A DNA stretch of 64,000 bases from positions 1-64,000 of the forward strand of contig JASGJA010000015.1 of NCBI GenBank assembly GCA_049840935.1, written 5' to 3'. The DNA is from Mesorhizobium_G sp049840935. Its GTDB lineage: Bacteria > Pseudomonadota > Alphaproteobacteria > Rhizobiales > Rhizobiaceae. Positions 44,623 to 54,650 of this stretch are shown here, in pieces (the first letter of the stretch is position 1; every line of letters starts with the position of its first letter). The notes beneath the pieces are model-generated. The model saw nothing but the letters and a program-made list of their open reading frames with translations. It made no database searches and had not been told where the DNA came from. A program made the position numbers and the translations under genes.

Positions 44623-47431
44623 GTTGGCTGCCGCTTTCATTCGGCGTTCCGGCGGTTTTGTGGGGATTGCTTGTGCTGCCCGTTATCTGGTGGCTGCTGC
44701 GGCTGACACCACCCAAGCCGCTGGTGGAAATTTTCCCGCCGCTCAAAATTTTGGCACGCGTTGCAAAGCGTGAAGAAACGCCAAGCAAAAGCCCGTGGTG
44801 GCTGACGCTGCTGCGCCTCGCAATGGCGGCGCTGATCGTTTTTGCGATTGCCGATCCGGTGTTGAACCCGCGCGAACGCCTGCCCGCCAATGGCTCGTTG
44901 CTCGCGATTGTAATGGACAATGGCTGGTCGAGCTCAAGCGATTGGCAGATGCGTGTGGCGACCGCGCAGCGGCTTATCAACGATGCCGAGGCGAACGAAA
45001 CGCCGATCATGCTGGCGTTTACAGCGGAAAAGCCGAACCAGGAGATTGGGCCGTTTACAGCGGGCGAAGCGCGTGACCGCCTTGCGGCAATGAAGCCGCG
45101 CCCGCTGCCGACAAACCGACCGGACATTATGGCGCGCGTGGGTGACGAGCTGGCCAAGCATCCGGGCGCGAGCGTTGCGATGCTCACCGATGGGCTGGCG
45201 GGCGCGAACGATACCGATTCATTTGCGAAATTGCTGGGCAAAAGCCTGCCAATCTCGTTTGGGTACAACCGGACAGCCTGCCGATGTTGGCAATGACCGG
45301 CGCGAACAATGAGATCGACCGCTTTTCGATAACTGTGGAGCGCGCGCAGAGCAGCGTTGCGCCGCGTACGGTGACGGCGGGTGCGCTTGACAATAAGGGG
45401 CGGCGGATCGGTGACGCAACGATCACCTTCGGACCCGGCGAAACGACCGGCACGGGCGAAATTGTCGTGCCATTCGAGTTGCGCAATGACTTTGCGTCCA
45501 TCGTGCTGGATGGCGAGCGCCATGCGGCTGGCGTGCGCGTGCTGGATAATACTGACAAGCGCCGCCGCGTCGGACTGCTGTCGCAGTCGCCGCTGGACGA
45601 CTCGCGCCTACTGCTTTCTCCGACCTATTATTTGCGGCGCGCGCTGGAACCTTTCGCTGATATTGTGGAGCCTCAAAATCCGGAAATCGGTCAGGCCATG
45701 ATCGAGGTTTTGAACCAGAAACCAGCGATTATCGTGATGGCCGATGTCGGCGTGGTGCCGGAGGCCGTGCGCCCTGCCCTGCTGAAATGGCTGCGCGATG
45801 GCGGCACGCTGGTGCGCTTCGCAAGCTCGACTTTGCTACAAGCTGGCAACGATGCGGACCTGCTGCCTGTGACGCTGCGCGCTGGCGAGCGGCAATTGGG
45901 CGGCGCGCTGTCGTGGACCGAGCCGCAGCCCGTTACCGAGTTTCCGTCGACAGGACCGTTCGCAGACCTGACGCCTCCGTCGGAAGTGACTGTCTCGCGG
46001 CAGATTCTAGCCGAACCGACGCCGGACCTCATCGATCATACATGGGCGACACTGGCCGACGGAACGCCGCTTGTGACTGGCGACCGGCGCGGCAAAGGCA
46101 TTGTTGTTCTATTCCATGTGACACCACAGGCGACATGGTCAAATCTGCCGATTTCTGGCACTTTCGTGGAAATGATGCGTCGAATCGTGCAGCTCTCGCG
46201 CAATCAGGGCGCGGTCGCAAATGCCGAAAGCTCGGCAGAAGGCGCGCGGCTTGCACCATTCCGCCTGATTTCCGCCGATGGGCAGATCATTCCGCCAGAT
46301 GGCGAGGCACGCCCGCTCGAAACGGGCAAGAAAATCGCGCCGGTTTCCATCGACAATCCACCCGGCCTCTACGGTACGGAAGAAGGGCTGGTTGCGCATA
46401 ATCTGCTTGGCGCGGATGCGAAGCTGACGCCGATTGTGCGCCCGCAGGTTGCGGTGCCGGTGTTGACGGAACGATACGCGGAAGATCAATCGACCGATCT
46501 GAAAGGCCCACTGCTGCTGGCTGCACTGCTGTTTTTCCTGATCGACGGGCTGATCGTACTCTGGATGGCTGGCCGCCTGCGCTGGCAAAATGCGCGGCCT
46601 GCCGCAAGCGCGGCGGCTATGCTGCTTGCCTGCATGGTCGCATTCGCGCCGGATGTTTCGCACGCGCAAGACAGCAAGCCCGACGATGCAACTGCAATCG
46701 ACGCGGTTGCCGTCACGCACCTTGCCTATGTGATTACCGGCGACAATTCGGTGGACAACATCAGCAAGGCGGGACTGACCGGCCTCTCACAATTCCTGAT
46801 CGAAAAGACAGCGCTGGAACCGGGCGAGCCACGCGGCGTGGACCTGAACAGCGATGAGCTTGCCTTCTATCCGCTGATCTACTGGCCGATAGACCCCAAT
46901 GCGCAGATGCCTTCGCAGGAGGCTATCGCGCGCATCGATGCGTATATGAAGGAAGGCGGTACGGTGCTGTTCGACACGCGCGACCAGTTTTCCTCGCCGA
47001 TGGATGGCTCGACCAGTCCCGCCACACAGCGGCTACGCGACATTCTGGCAAATCTCAACGTGCCGCCGCTTGAGCCGGTACCGGAAGACCATGTGCTTTC
47101 GAAAGCGTTTTTCATTCTGAAGTCGTTTCCGGGGCGCTATGACGGAAGTCCGCTCTGGGTGGAGGCTTCACTCGACGCCAGCAACCCGGATAATGCGCCC
47201 GTGCGCACCGGAGACGGCGTTTCGCCCATTCTCATTACCGGCAATGATTTCGCGGGCGCGTGGGCGGTCGATGGCAGCGGCGCACCGATGCTGCCGACGA
47301 TCCCCGGCGATCCGATGCAGCGGATTTATGCCTATCGGGCGGGCGTGAACATCGTGATGTACATGCTGACCGGCAATTACAAATCCGATCAGGTGCACGT
47401 GCCGGCCTTGCTCGAACGGTTGGGACAGTGA
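44619..47431 (+). pseudogene. DUF4159 protein with BatA N terminus, frameshifted near 45260
   Basis: N terminus SWLPLSFGVPAVLWGLLVLPVIWWLLRLTPPKP is the BatA/aerotolerance membrane domain, followed by a second TM and a VWA-like segment. A TM pair near the middle (LLLAALLFFLIDGLIVLWMAGRL), a cleavable-looking segment and a C-terminal DUF4159 domain (LTGLSQFLIEKTALEPGEPRGVDL ... IPGDPMQRIYAYRAGVNIVMYMLTGNYKSDQVHVPALLERL) follow. The frame breaks at tttggg (45258-45263); adding one base gives ISFWVQPDSLPMLAM and a 937-residue protein. Homologues are single genes, so a missing base in the sequence is the likely cause. Confidence 0.85.
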
Positions 47432-47432
47432 C

Positions 47433-49519
47433 ATGAACTGGACCATTTCCTTCGAGCCCCTGCTTGCATGGCCCATGCTTGGGCTGATCCTCATTCCGCT
47501 TCTGCTGCTGGCATTGGTAGGTATCTGGCTCGGCCAACGCGGCGGCTGGCTACGGCTGGCTGCGCTGGCGGCACTGGCGGCGGCGCTTGCAAACCCTGTG
47601 CTGCTAGACGAGCAGCGCGACCCGCTCAAAAGCGTTGTAGCGCTGATCGTGGATCGCAGTCAAAGTCAGGACATTGGACAGCGCAAGGCGCAGACCGACG
47701 AGGCGGTGAAGGAATTGCGGGAGCGTCTGGCGCGCTTCAATCAGTTCGAGGTGCGGACGGTAGATGCGGCACAGGCTGGCGCGGTGGACGAGCGCTCCGA
47801 GACGCATCTTTTCAGCGCGCTGGACAGCGCGTTTCAGGATGTTCCACCCTCGCGGGTGGCTGGCGCGATCATGATTACCGACGGTCAGGTACACGACATA
47901 CCACCCGCGACAACCGCGCTTGAAATGCCGGTTCATGCGTTGATTACAGGGCAGGCTGACGAGTTCGACCGGCGCATCCGTCTGGAGCGCTCGCCGCGCT
48001 TCGGCATTGTCGGCAAGCCGCTGGACCTCTCCTACCGCGTGATGACCACGAATGGCGCCAGCGGGCCGGTGGATGTGCGCGTATCGATCAATGGCGAGCG
48101 CGTAACGACCGAGCGTGCGATTATCGGGCAGGAAACACCGCTGCAAATCACGCTGCCGACCGCAGGCCGCAACATTGTGGAACTGGCGATTGATCCGATT
48201 GAAGGCGAACTGACGACGACCAACAACCGCACGGTCGCGCTGATTGACGGCATACGCGAAAACCTGCGCGTGCTGCTAGTTTCGGGTGAGCCTCATGCGG
48301 GCGAGCGCACTTGGCGCAATCTGCTGAAATCCGACGCTTCGGTCGATCTGGTGCACTTCACCATTTTGCGCCCGCCCGGAAAAGCAGGACGGCACGCCGA
48401 TCAATGAATTGTCGCTGATCGCCTTCCCGACCCGCGAATTATTCGTGGAGCGGATCAACGATTTCGACCTGATTATCTTCGACCGCTACCAGCACCGCGA
48501 CGTGCTGCCGATCCTCTACTATGACTACATTGCGGAATATGTGGAGAAAGGCGGCGCACTGCTTATTGCTGCCGGGCCGGAATATGCGGGCGAGGCGTCA
48601 ATCGCCAACACACCGCTAATGTCTGCCCTACCTGCCCTCCCGACCGGCGATGTGATCGAGCAAGGCTTTTACCCGCGCCTGACCGATCTCGGCAAACGCC
48701 ACCCCGTTACGCGTGGGCTTGAAGGTTCCGATCAGGAGCCGCCGAAATGGAGCCGCTGGTTCCGCCTTATCGGCATCGACAAGCCGGAAGGCGAAGTGGT
48801 GATGAAGGGGCCGAACGAGCAGCCCCTGCTGGTGCTTTCTCGCAAGGGCGAGGGACGCGTCGGCATGTTCCTCTCCGATCAAGGCTGGCTGTGGGCGCGC
48901 GGCTTCGAGGGCGGCGGGCCGCATGTGTCGCTCTATCGCAGACTGGCGCACTGGCTGATGAAAGAGCCGGAGCTTGAAGAGGAACGCCTGACGGCGGACT
49001 CTGCGCGGCATGACGTTGAACGTGAACCGCCAGACCATGAGCGATGATCCCGGACCGGCTGCAATCATCACGCCATCCGGCAAGCGGCTTTCGATCCCGA
49101 TGGCGAGTTCCGAGCCAGGTGTTTTCACAGGCAGCGCTACGGTAGACGAGATCGGGCTGTATCAGGTTGCCAATGGTGAACTGACTGCGCTTGCTCATGT
49201 CGGACCCGTGAATGCGCCCGAGTTCGCTGATGTCGTCTCGACGGAGGAAACATTGCGACCTATGGCGCTGCGCAGCGGCGGAAGTGTGCAACGGCTTGCG
49301 GCGAGCGGCGTTGCCTCACTCGGCTCGGCAATAGACCTGCCGAACATCGTGCCAGTGCGCGCAGGGGCAACCACCTCTGGCAATGATTGGATCGGCCTGC
49401 GCACGACCAATGACAGCGTGCTGCGCTCCGTCTCACGCGTGCCGCTGTTCGCGGGCTTCCTCGGTCTGGGGCTGCTGCTCTTCGCCGTCGGCGCGATGTG
49501 GTATCGCGAAGGACGGTGA
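47433..49519 (+). pseudogene. Large membrane protein of the MoxR operon, two frameshifts
   Basis: One gene seen in three frames. Frame 1 (to about 48378): two TMs and a VWA-like N-terminal half (ALIVDRSQSQDIGQRKAQTDE ... GAIMITDGQVHD). Frame 2 (48380-48997) resembles a class I glutamine-amidotransferase-like fold (FDRYQHRDVLPILYYDYIAEYVEKGGALLIAAGPEYAG). Frame 3 ends with a C-terminal TM (LFAGFLGLGLLLFAVGAMWY). Removing one G at 48378-48379 and one at 48996-48997 restores a 694-residue protein without other changes. It starts 1 bp after the DUF4159 stop, and clpS converges 4 bp after its end. Fused sensor-like membrane proteins of this type complete many MoxR/DUF58 operons. Confidence 0.8.
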
Positions 49520-49522
49520 CGT

Positions 49523-49828
49523 CTACTCTTCCGGCTCTGTGGTGAACAACAGCGGATAGCCTGCGGCCTTGCCCGCATCCGTCGCTCTCGTCGCCTTGGT
49601 TTCCGCAATGTCGCGCGCATAGACCGCCACGACGCATACGCCGCGCCGATGCGCCGTTATCATGACACGATGGGCCTGATCCTCAGTGATACGAAATTCC
49701 GCCTTGAGAACTTGCACGACAAATTCCCGGGGCGTGTAGTCATCATTAAGAAGAATGACCTTATAAAGCTTCGGCCTTTCGAGTTTGGGCCTAACTTTGG
49801 TTTTTGGCTTGGAAACGGAATCCGGCAT
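49523..49828 (-). CDS. clpS: ATP-dependent Clp protease adaptor ClpS
   Basis: 101 residues. Conserved YKVILLNDDYTPREFVVQVLKAEF plus AHRVMITAHRRGVCVVAVYARDIAETK. The N-degron pocket residues (D, D in NDDYTP and H in TAHRRG) are present. ClpS delivers N-end-rule substrates to ClpAP. clpA is not downstream as it often is; the neighbouring genes are unrelated. Confidence 0.95.
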   Translation of the reverse strand: MPDSVSKPKTKVRPKLERPKLYKVILLNDDYTPREFVVQVLKAEFRITEDQAHRVMITAHRRGVCVVAVYARDIAETKATRATDAGKAAGYPLLFTTEPEE

Positions 49829-49857
49829 AAGCGTATTCCCGCGTGTGACAACGCAAC

Positions 49858-50010
49858 ATGTTCAGAATACGTGGCAAAAGCGTGGCTCGCACTTTGCCGA
49901 CCATTGCAGCGATAATCAACGCAATCAATGGCTTGGGCAATAGGCATGAATCAACTCAGCAACTAGCTGAATCAAAACAACAAGATGTTGAATCAAAACT
50001 TGAACTGTAA
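49858..50010 (+). CDS. Possible 50-residue basic peptide gene
   Basis: An ATG at 49858 opens 50 codons to TAA at 50008, encoding FRIRGKSVARTLPTIAAIINA followed by a Gln/Glu/Ser-rich, helix-forming tail. No Shine-Dalgarno sequence precedes it, so support is weak. It lies in the gap upstream of clpS on the opposite strand. Other than this, 49829-50082 shows no gene. Confidence 0.2.
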   Translation: MFRIRGKSVARTLPTIAAIINAINGLGNRHESTQQLAESKQQDVESKLEL

Positions 50011-50082
50011 GCGGAGGAACAATTCTGCCCTCCGCTACGCGGATGGCTACGGGGCTAAGCGCCCTGCGCGCATCCCATTGGG

Positions 50083-50436
50083 TCAGGCGGGCGCAATATT
50101 TTCCTGATCCGCGATGGGAGCAAAAATATTCAGCAGGAAGGGCATTTCTAACATTTGCATCGAACAGGATGCACTGGCGTTCAGAGTTTCGGGCGCTGTC
50201 TGAACCACGTCTGGTTCATTGCACTTGGCCCAAATCCACGATGTCAACGATTGGCCGACAGCACTTGCAAAACCGATAAGGCCAGCAAGCGACCCCACAT
50301 CAGCACCGGCATTGTCATTGGCAGCGTCTTTGACTGCTTCTGACCTTCCGGTGGGATAAAAACTGTGGGGCGTGGTGGTAAGGGCAAATTGAGCGGAAGA
50401 GGTCTCGCAACTGGCGAGAACGGATGCAGCAAACAT
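50083..50436 (-). CDS. Hypothetical protein, small, one possible TM
   Basis: 117 residues from ATG 50436, fixed by CTGGAGGATCT. The sequence is Ser/Thr/Ala-rich with one moderately hydrophobic stretch (VGSLAGLIGFASAVGQSLTSW) and a Met/Leu-rich C-terminal part (MQMLEMPFLLNIFAPI). Five Cys might form disulfides. No family recognised and AT content is somewhat higher than for its neighbours. Upstream ~200 bp is AT-rich, with no other gene visible. Confidence 0.5.
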   Translation of the reverse strand: MFAASVLASCETSSAQFALTTTPHSFYPTGRSEAVKDAANDNAGADVGSLAGLIGFASAVGQSLTSWIWAKCNEPDVVQTAPETLNASASCSMQMLEMPFLLNIFAPIADQENIAPA

Positions 50437-50633
50437 AGATCCTCCAGGATTTCTGCGTCCTATGGGGCAAATATAGGGCAGCGTCATACTGCGACAGTTT
50501 TTCCCAATTTAAAACAGAAATTTCTTATTTAGGCACATATTATACAATATAGTTTATTTGAAACGGGTGAGCGGCATCAATGACACCGCCCACAACGCGA
50601 ATCGACCCCCGTTATACAATCTTAAATAGTGTA

Positions 50634-51820
50634 TTACCGCCGCAGCACCGCTTGCAGCACGTCGCGCACGCCAATCGCACCAACGAAACGCGAGGACTCG
50701 TCGAACAGCGCAACCGGAGCCGTGTTGGATCGATGGATGGCGAGCATGACGGTTTTCAACGAGGTGCCCGGCGTCGCCCAGAATACCTGACTGCCATCAT
50801 CCGGCACTGTCTCGACGTCCGCGACGGAGACCCAAGAGGCGGGTTTGCCATCGCGCTCGGCGGCGGTAACAAGTCCGTCCTTGTCGATCTTGAATCGCGT
50901 GGTCTTGCGACGGTCCAGCCAAATCCAGCCACCCCTGCCCGCCGGTTCCAGCTCATGCATCGAGCGCATGACGTTCCAGGCGGTTAGAACGGATAGCGGG
51001 TTCACATTGGCGATGAAGTCGCGCACATAATCGTTGGCCGGCTTGAGGACGATATCTTCCGGCGCGCCGGTCTGGACGATGCGGCCGCCTTCCATGATGG
51101 TTATGTGGCTGCCGATCTTCAGCGCCTCCTCAAGATCGTGACTGACAAAGATGATCGTCTTTTTCAGCCGAGCCTGAAGCTCAAGAAGTTCGTCCTGCAA
51201 CTTGGTGCGGATCAGACGGGTCGAGCGCGGAAAATGGCTCGTCCATAAGCAGGATGGGCGCTTCGGTTGCGAAGGCGCGAGCAAGGCCAACACGCTGCTG
51301 CATGCCACCTGAAAGCTCGTGCCCATATTTGCGGCCCCATTGCTCAAGACCAACAAGTTGCAATTGCTTCTGCACACGCGCCTTGCGCTCGGCTTCCGGC
51401 ACGCCCGCAAGCTCCAGATCCCAGGCCGACATTTTCTTCGACCGTGCGCCACGGCAGCAGGCCGAATTGCTGGAACACCATCGCGACCTGCTTCTGACGG
51501 ATTTCGCGAAGCGTAGCCTCGTCGCAATTGGCAACGTCGACGGTGCGATTGCCTTCCTTGACGAAGATATTGCCGCGCGTGACCGTATTGAGCCGGTTTA
51601 CCGCGCGCAGAAGTGTGGACTTGCCGGAGCCGGAGAGACCCATGAGCACGGAGATTTCGCCCTCATGCACCGTGAGGTTTGCACCAGCGCAGCCAAGCAC
51701 ATTGCCTGTCTGTTCAAGGATTTCAGCGCGGGTGGCTCCCTTTTCCGCAAGCGCAAGCGCACGCGCTGGTTCGGCACCGAAGATAATGTCAACGTTTTTG
51801 AAATCGACAGCGACGGTCAT
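50634..51820 (-). pseudogene. choV: Choline ABC transporter ATPase, two frameshifts
   Basis: Three frames add up to one ProV/ChoV-type ATPase: Walker A GLSGSGKST (61-69) and QQFGLLPWRTVEENVGLG in the first; ELSGGMQQRVGLARAFA with LLMDEPFSALDP in the second; KKTIIFVSHDLEEAL and the regulatory CBS-like C-terminal half in the third. Removing one base near 51417 and one near 51216 restores a 394-residue protein. ProV-type enzymes carry the CBS domains that sense ionic strength. The start overlaps choW by 4 bp. The completeness of the rest suggests sequencing error. Confidence 0.85.
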
Positions 51821-52677
51821 TTCTTGCCTCCAACGCCAATGCGGGTCATGCGGTCGAGCACAATGGCCAGAACAACGATCGCCAGACCGGCCTCAAGTCC
51901 GAGATCGATGCGGCGCGACCCAAGCGCGCGGTTGATTTCGGTGCCAAGCCCGCCAGCGCCGATGAGCGCGGCGAATACGACCATCGATAGCGAGAGCATG
52001 ATGCACTGCGTGAGCCCCGCCATGATAGTGGGCAAGGCGGCAGGCAATTCAACCTTCCAGAGCAATTGACGCTTTGTTGCGCCAAACGCCTGGCCGGCTT
52101 CGATGATGGCTGTGGGGACACTCGTCATGCCGAGATGCGTCAGGCGCACCGCCGTTGGAATGACGAAGATGATTGTGACGATCAAGCCAGGCGCGTTGCC
52201 GAGGCCGAACAGGGTCAGGACCGGGATCAGATAAACGAAGGTCGGAAGCGTCTGCATCAGGTCGAGCACCGGCAGCATGAACTTGTAGACCTTGGGCTTG
52301 TGCGCGGCCCAAATGCCCAGCGGCACACCAACCGCCATTGAAGCGGCAGAGGCGGCGACAACCAGCACAAGGGTCTGAACCGTTTGCTTCCAGAGCCCTT
52401 GATTGATGATGAAGAGAAGGCCAAGCGCTACGGCGATGGCAAGCCCCTTCGACTTCTGCAAATACCACGCAAGGAGCGCGATCAGCGCCACGACCACGAT
52501 GGGCGGAAGCATGAGCAGCATGTCGACTGCCCCGCCGAGAAGGAAATTCAGGCCATTGGAAAAGCCGCGCAGGATGGCGTCGAAATTGTCCGTAAGGAAT
52601 TCGAAAAACGCCTTGCCCCAAGCGCCTACGGGAATTTTGTAGGCTTTATCGGCAATAAAACTAGAAATCGGATCCAT
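51817..52677 (-). CDS. choW: Choline ABC transporter permease
   Basis: 286 residues, ProW-type permease. N-terminal cytoplasmic stretch then about six TMs, with the EAA loop (TSVPTAIIEAGQAFGATKRQLLWKVELPAALPTIMAGL) contacting the ATPase. Similar to OpuAB/ProW of glycine-betaine and choline transporters. Middle gene of choXWV. Confidence 0.93.
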   Translation of the reverse strand: MDPISSFIADKAYKIPVGAWGKAFFEFLTDNFDAILRGFSNGLNFLLGGAVDMLLMLPPIVVVALIALLAWYLQKSKGLAIAVALGLLFIINQGLWKQTVQTLVLVVAASAASMAVGVPLGIWAAHKPKVYKFMLPVLDLMQTLPTFVYLIPVLTLFGLGNAPGLIVTIIFVIPTAVRLTHLGMTSVPTAIIEAGQAFGATKRQLLWKVELPAALPTIMAGLTQCIMLSLSMVVFAALIGAGGLGTEINRALGSRRIDLGLEAGLAIVVLAIVLDRMTRIGVGGKK

Positions 52678-52730
52678 GAGTTCCCTCTCGTCAGGCCAGC
52701 TATCGACCTCGTCTCGCCGGATATCGGAAC

Positions 52731-52763
52731 AAAAAAGGCAGCCTCCGGGGAGGCCGCCCTTTT
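52731..52763 (-). terminator. Hairpin between choX and choW
   Basis: On the minus strand: gggcggcctccccggaggctgcctttttt. The GC-rich stem (ggcggcctcc / ggaggctgcc) plus T6 has the form of an intrinsic terminator, placed between binding protein and permease. Partial termination here would yield more ChoX than ChoWV, the usual stoichiometry. Confidence 0.75.
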
Positions 52764-52790
52764 CCAGTTATTCAGCGCACTGCGCTTGCA

Positions 52791-53732
52791 TCAGCCTTCC
52801 AGCGCCGATTTTACGGCAGCGGCAGCATCACCGCCGTCGAAAGTGGTTACGCCCTGAAGCCACGGCGTAACGACGTCCTGATGGCCCTTGAGCCATTCTT
52901 TCGCAATGTCGTTGGCGTTTCCACCCTTCAGGATGCCATCCATCATGGTGTTTTCCATCGACAGATCGAACTTCAGATTCTTGATGAAGCCGCCGACATT
53001 CGGACATTCCGTGAGATAGCCCTTGCGCACATTGGTGTGCACGGTGGCAGCGCCGAAACCAGAGTCGCCCATGCCGTCCAGATAGCTGATCTTCATTTCA
53101 CCCATGACCGGATGCGGCGTCCAGCCGAGGAACACGATCCACTGATTGTCCTTCATAGAAGCCTCGGCCTGCGTGAGCATGCCCGCTTCCGACGACTCGA
53201 CCAGTTCGTAGCCGTGAAGGCCGCTGTCGGCCTTGGAGATCATGTCGAGAATGATGCGGTTACCGTCATTGCCGGCCTCGATGCCGTAAACCTTGCCGCC
53301 GAGCTTTTCCTTGACGTCTGGCTTGGCGAGGTCCGAAAGCGTCTTGACGCCAGCGTCGGCCATATAGGTCGGCACCACGAGGCCATAGCCTGCGCCTTCC
53401 AGATTCTGGCTGATGGTTTCGACCGAACCTTCAGCGGTGTAATCCTTGATGTCGTTGGTCATCGACGGCATCCAGTTGCCGAGGAAAACATCGAGGTCGT
53501 TGTTCTTGAGCGAAGCCAGCGTAACCGGGACGGAAAGCTGGATGACTTCCGGCTCATAACCAAGCGCGGAAAGCAGCGTGTAAGCTACGCCGGTGGTGGC
53601 CTGAATGTCGGTCCAGCCGACATCGGAAAGACGAACCTTCTTGCAAGACTCGGCATCGCCCGCATAGGCGGCGCCAGAAAGCGCGAAGCTCGCAAGGCTC
53701 AACGCCAATGCAAACGATTTGTAAGCTGACAT
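52791..53732 (-). CDS. choX: Choline-binding periplasmic protein
   Basis: 313 residues from ATG 53732; signal MSAYKSFALALSLASFALSGAAYA. Bilobed OpuAC-type fold. Aromatic cage candidates: W in SDVGWTDIQ, W in FLGNWMPSM, Y in VVPTYMA and W in FLGWTPHPVM, plus AGNDGN, matching the S. meliloti ChoX pocket. Choline taken up feeds betaine synthesis and osmoprotection. Divergent from tdk. Confidence 0.95.
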   Translation of the reverse strand: MSAYKSFALALSLASFALSGAAYAGDAESCKKVRLSDVGWTDIQATTGVAYTLLSALGYEPEVIQLSVPVTLASLKNNDLDVFLGNWMPSMTNDIKDYTAEGSVETISQNLEGAGYGLVVPTYMADAGVKTLSDLAKPDVKEKLGGKVYGIEAGNDGNRIILDMISKADSGLHGYELVESSEAGMLTQAEASMKDNQWIVFLGWTPHPVMGEMKISYLDGMGDSGFGAATVHTNVRKGYLTECPNVGGFIKNLKFDLSMENTMMDGILKGGNANDIAKEWLKGHQDVVTPWLQGVTTFDGGDAAAAVKSALEG

Positions 53733-53946
53733 ACATATTCTCCCATTAGTGCCCCGGCTGTGCACCGGATCTTTTTTGACGTCCGTATCGTGCGAGCCAA
53801 ACACCATTTTGGCGCGCTTGCAAGCAACAACATGCGTGGACGCGCCGCTGATTTCTCTATTCACGACATAGATGCACACTTAAGCTTTCAGTGGACGAAA
53901 AAGGCGATGACTCCCCATCCGCGGCAAGCGCGGCTACAAGCACCAA

Positions 53947-54558
53947 ATGGCGAAGTTATATTTTCATTATGCGGCGATGGATGCGGGCAAAACGACCATG
54001 CTTTTGCAGGCCGCATATAATTATCGTGAGCGCGGAATGAACACGATGCTGTTCGTCGCCGGTCACTATAAGAAGGACGCGCGCGGCTATATTTCCTCGC
54101 GCATCGGGCTGGAAGCGGAAGCGGAAATGTTTCGCGACGGCGACGATCTTTTCGCCCGTGTAGCGGAGCATCACGCACGCGAAACGGTGCATGCCGTTTT
54201 TGTCGATGAGGCGCAGTTTCTGGAGGACGAGCAGGTCTGGCAACTCGGACGAGTCGCGGACAGGCTGGGCATACCGGTTTTGTGCTACGGGTTGCGCACA
54301 GATTTTCAGGGCAAGCTGTTCAGCGGATCGAAGGCGCTGCTGGCAATCGCCGACGAGTTGCGCGAGGTGCGGACCGTGTGCCGCTGCGGGCGAAAAGCGA
54401 CGATGGTCGTGCGCCTCGGTCCTGATGGAAAAGTGGCCAAGCAAGGCGCGCAGGTGGCCATCGGCAAGGAGGCTTATGTCTCGCTTTGCCGTCGTCACTG
54501 GGAAGAAGAAATGGGCCGCACGGAGCCTGACGATTTCCTGGGTTTTGCAACGCGGTAA
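53947..54558 (+). CDS. tdk: Thymidine kinase
   Basis: 203 residues. MAKLYFHYAAMDAGKTTMLLQAAYNYRERGM is very close to E. coli Tdk (P-loop AMNAGKS). Catalytic Glu in VFVDEAQFLE, thymidine-site CYGLRTDFQGKLF, and the zinc lasso Cys residues CRCGRKA and CRRHW are present. Makes dTMP in the salvage pathway. First gene ahead of the AAA+ operon, with ~90 bp between. Confidence 0.95.
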   Translation: MAKLYFHYAAMDAGKTTMLLQAAYNYRERGMNTMLFVAGHYKKDARGYISSRIGLEAEAEMFRDGDDLFARVAEHHARETVHAVFVDEAQFLEDEQVWQLGRVADRLGIPVLCYGLRTDFQGKLFSGSKALLAIADELREVRTVCRCGRKATMVVRLGPDGKVAKQGAQVAIGKEAYVSLCRRHWEEEMGRTEPDDFLGFATR

Positions 54559-54650
54559 GCATGGCTGCGATTTCGCAGCTTGCTTCTTCCAATCGCAATC
54601 AGCGGCCCCTATATTCGCGAAAGTAACGACCATCTTCGAGGAGGGTGCGC

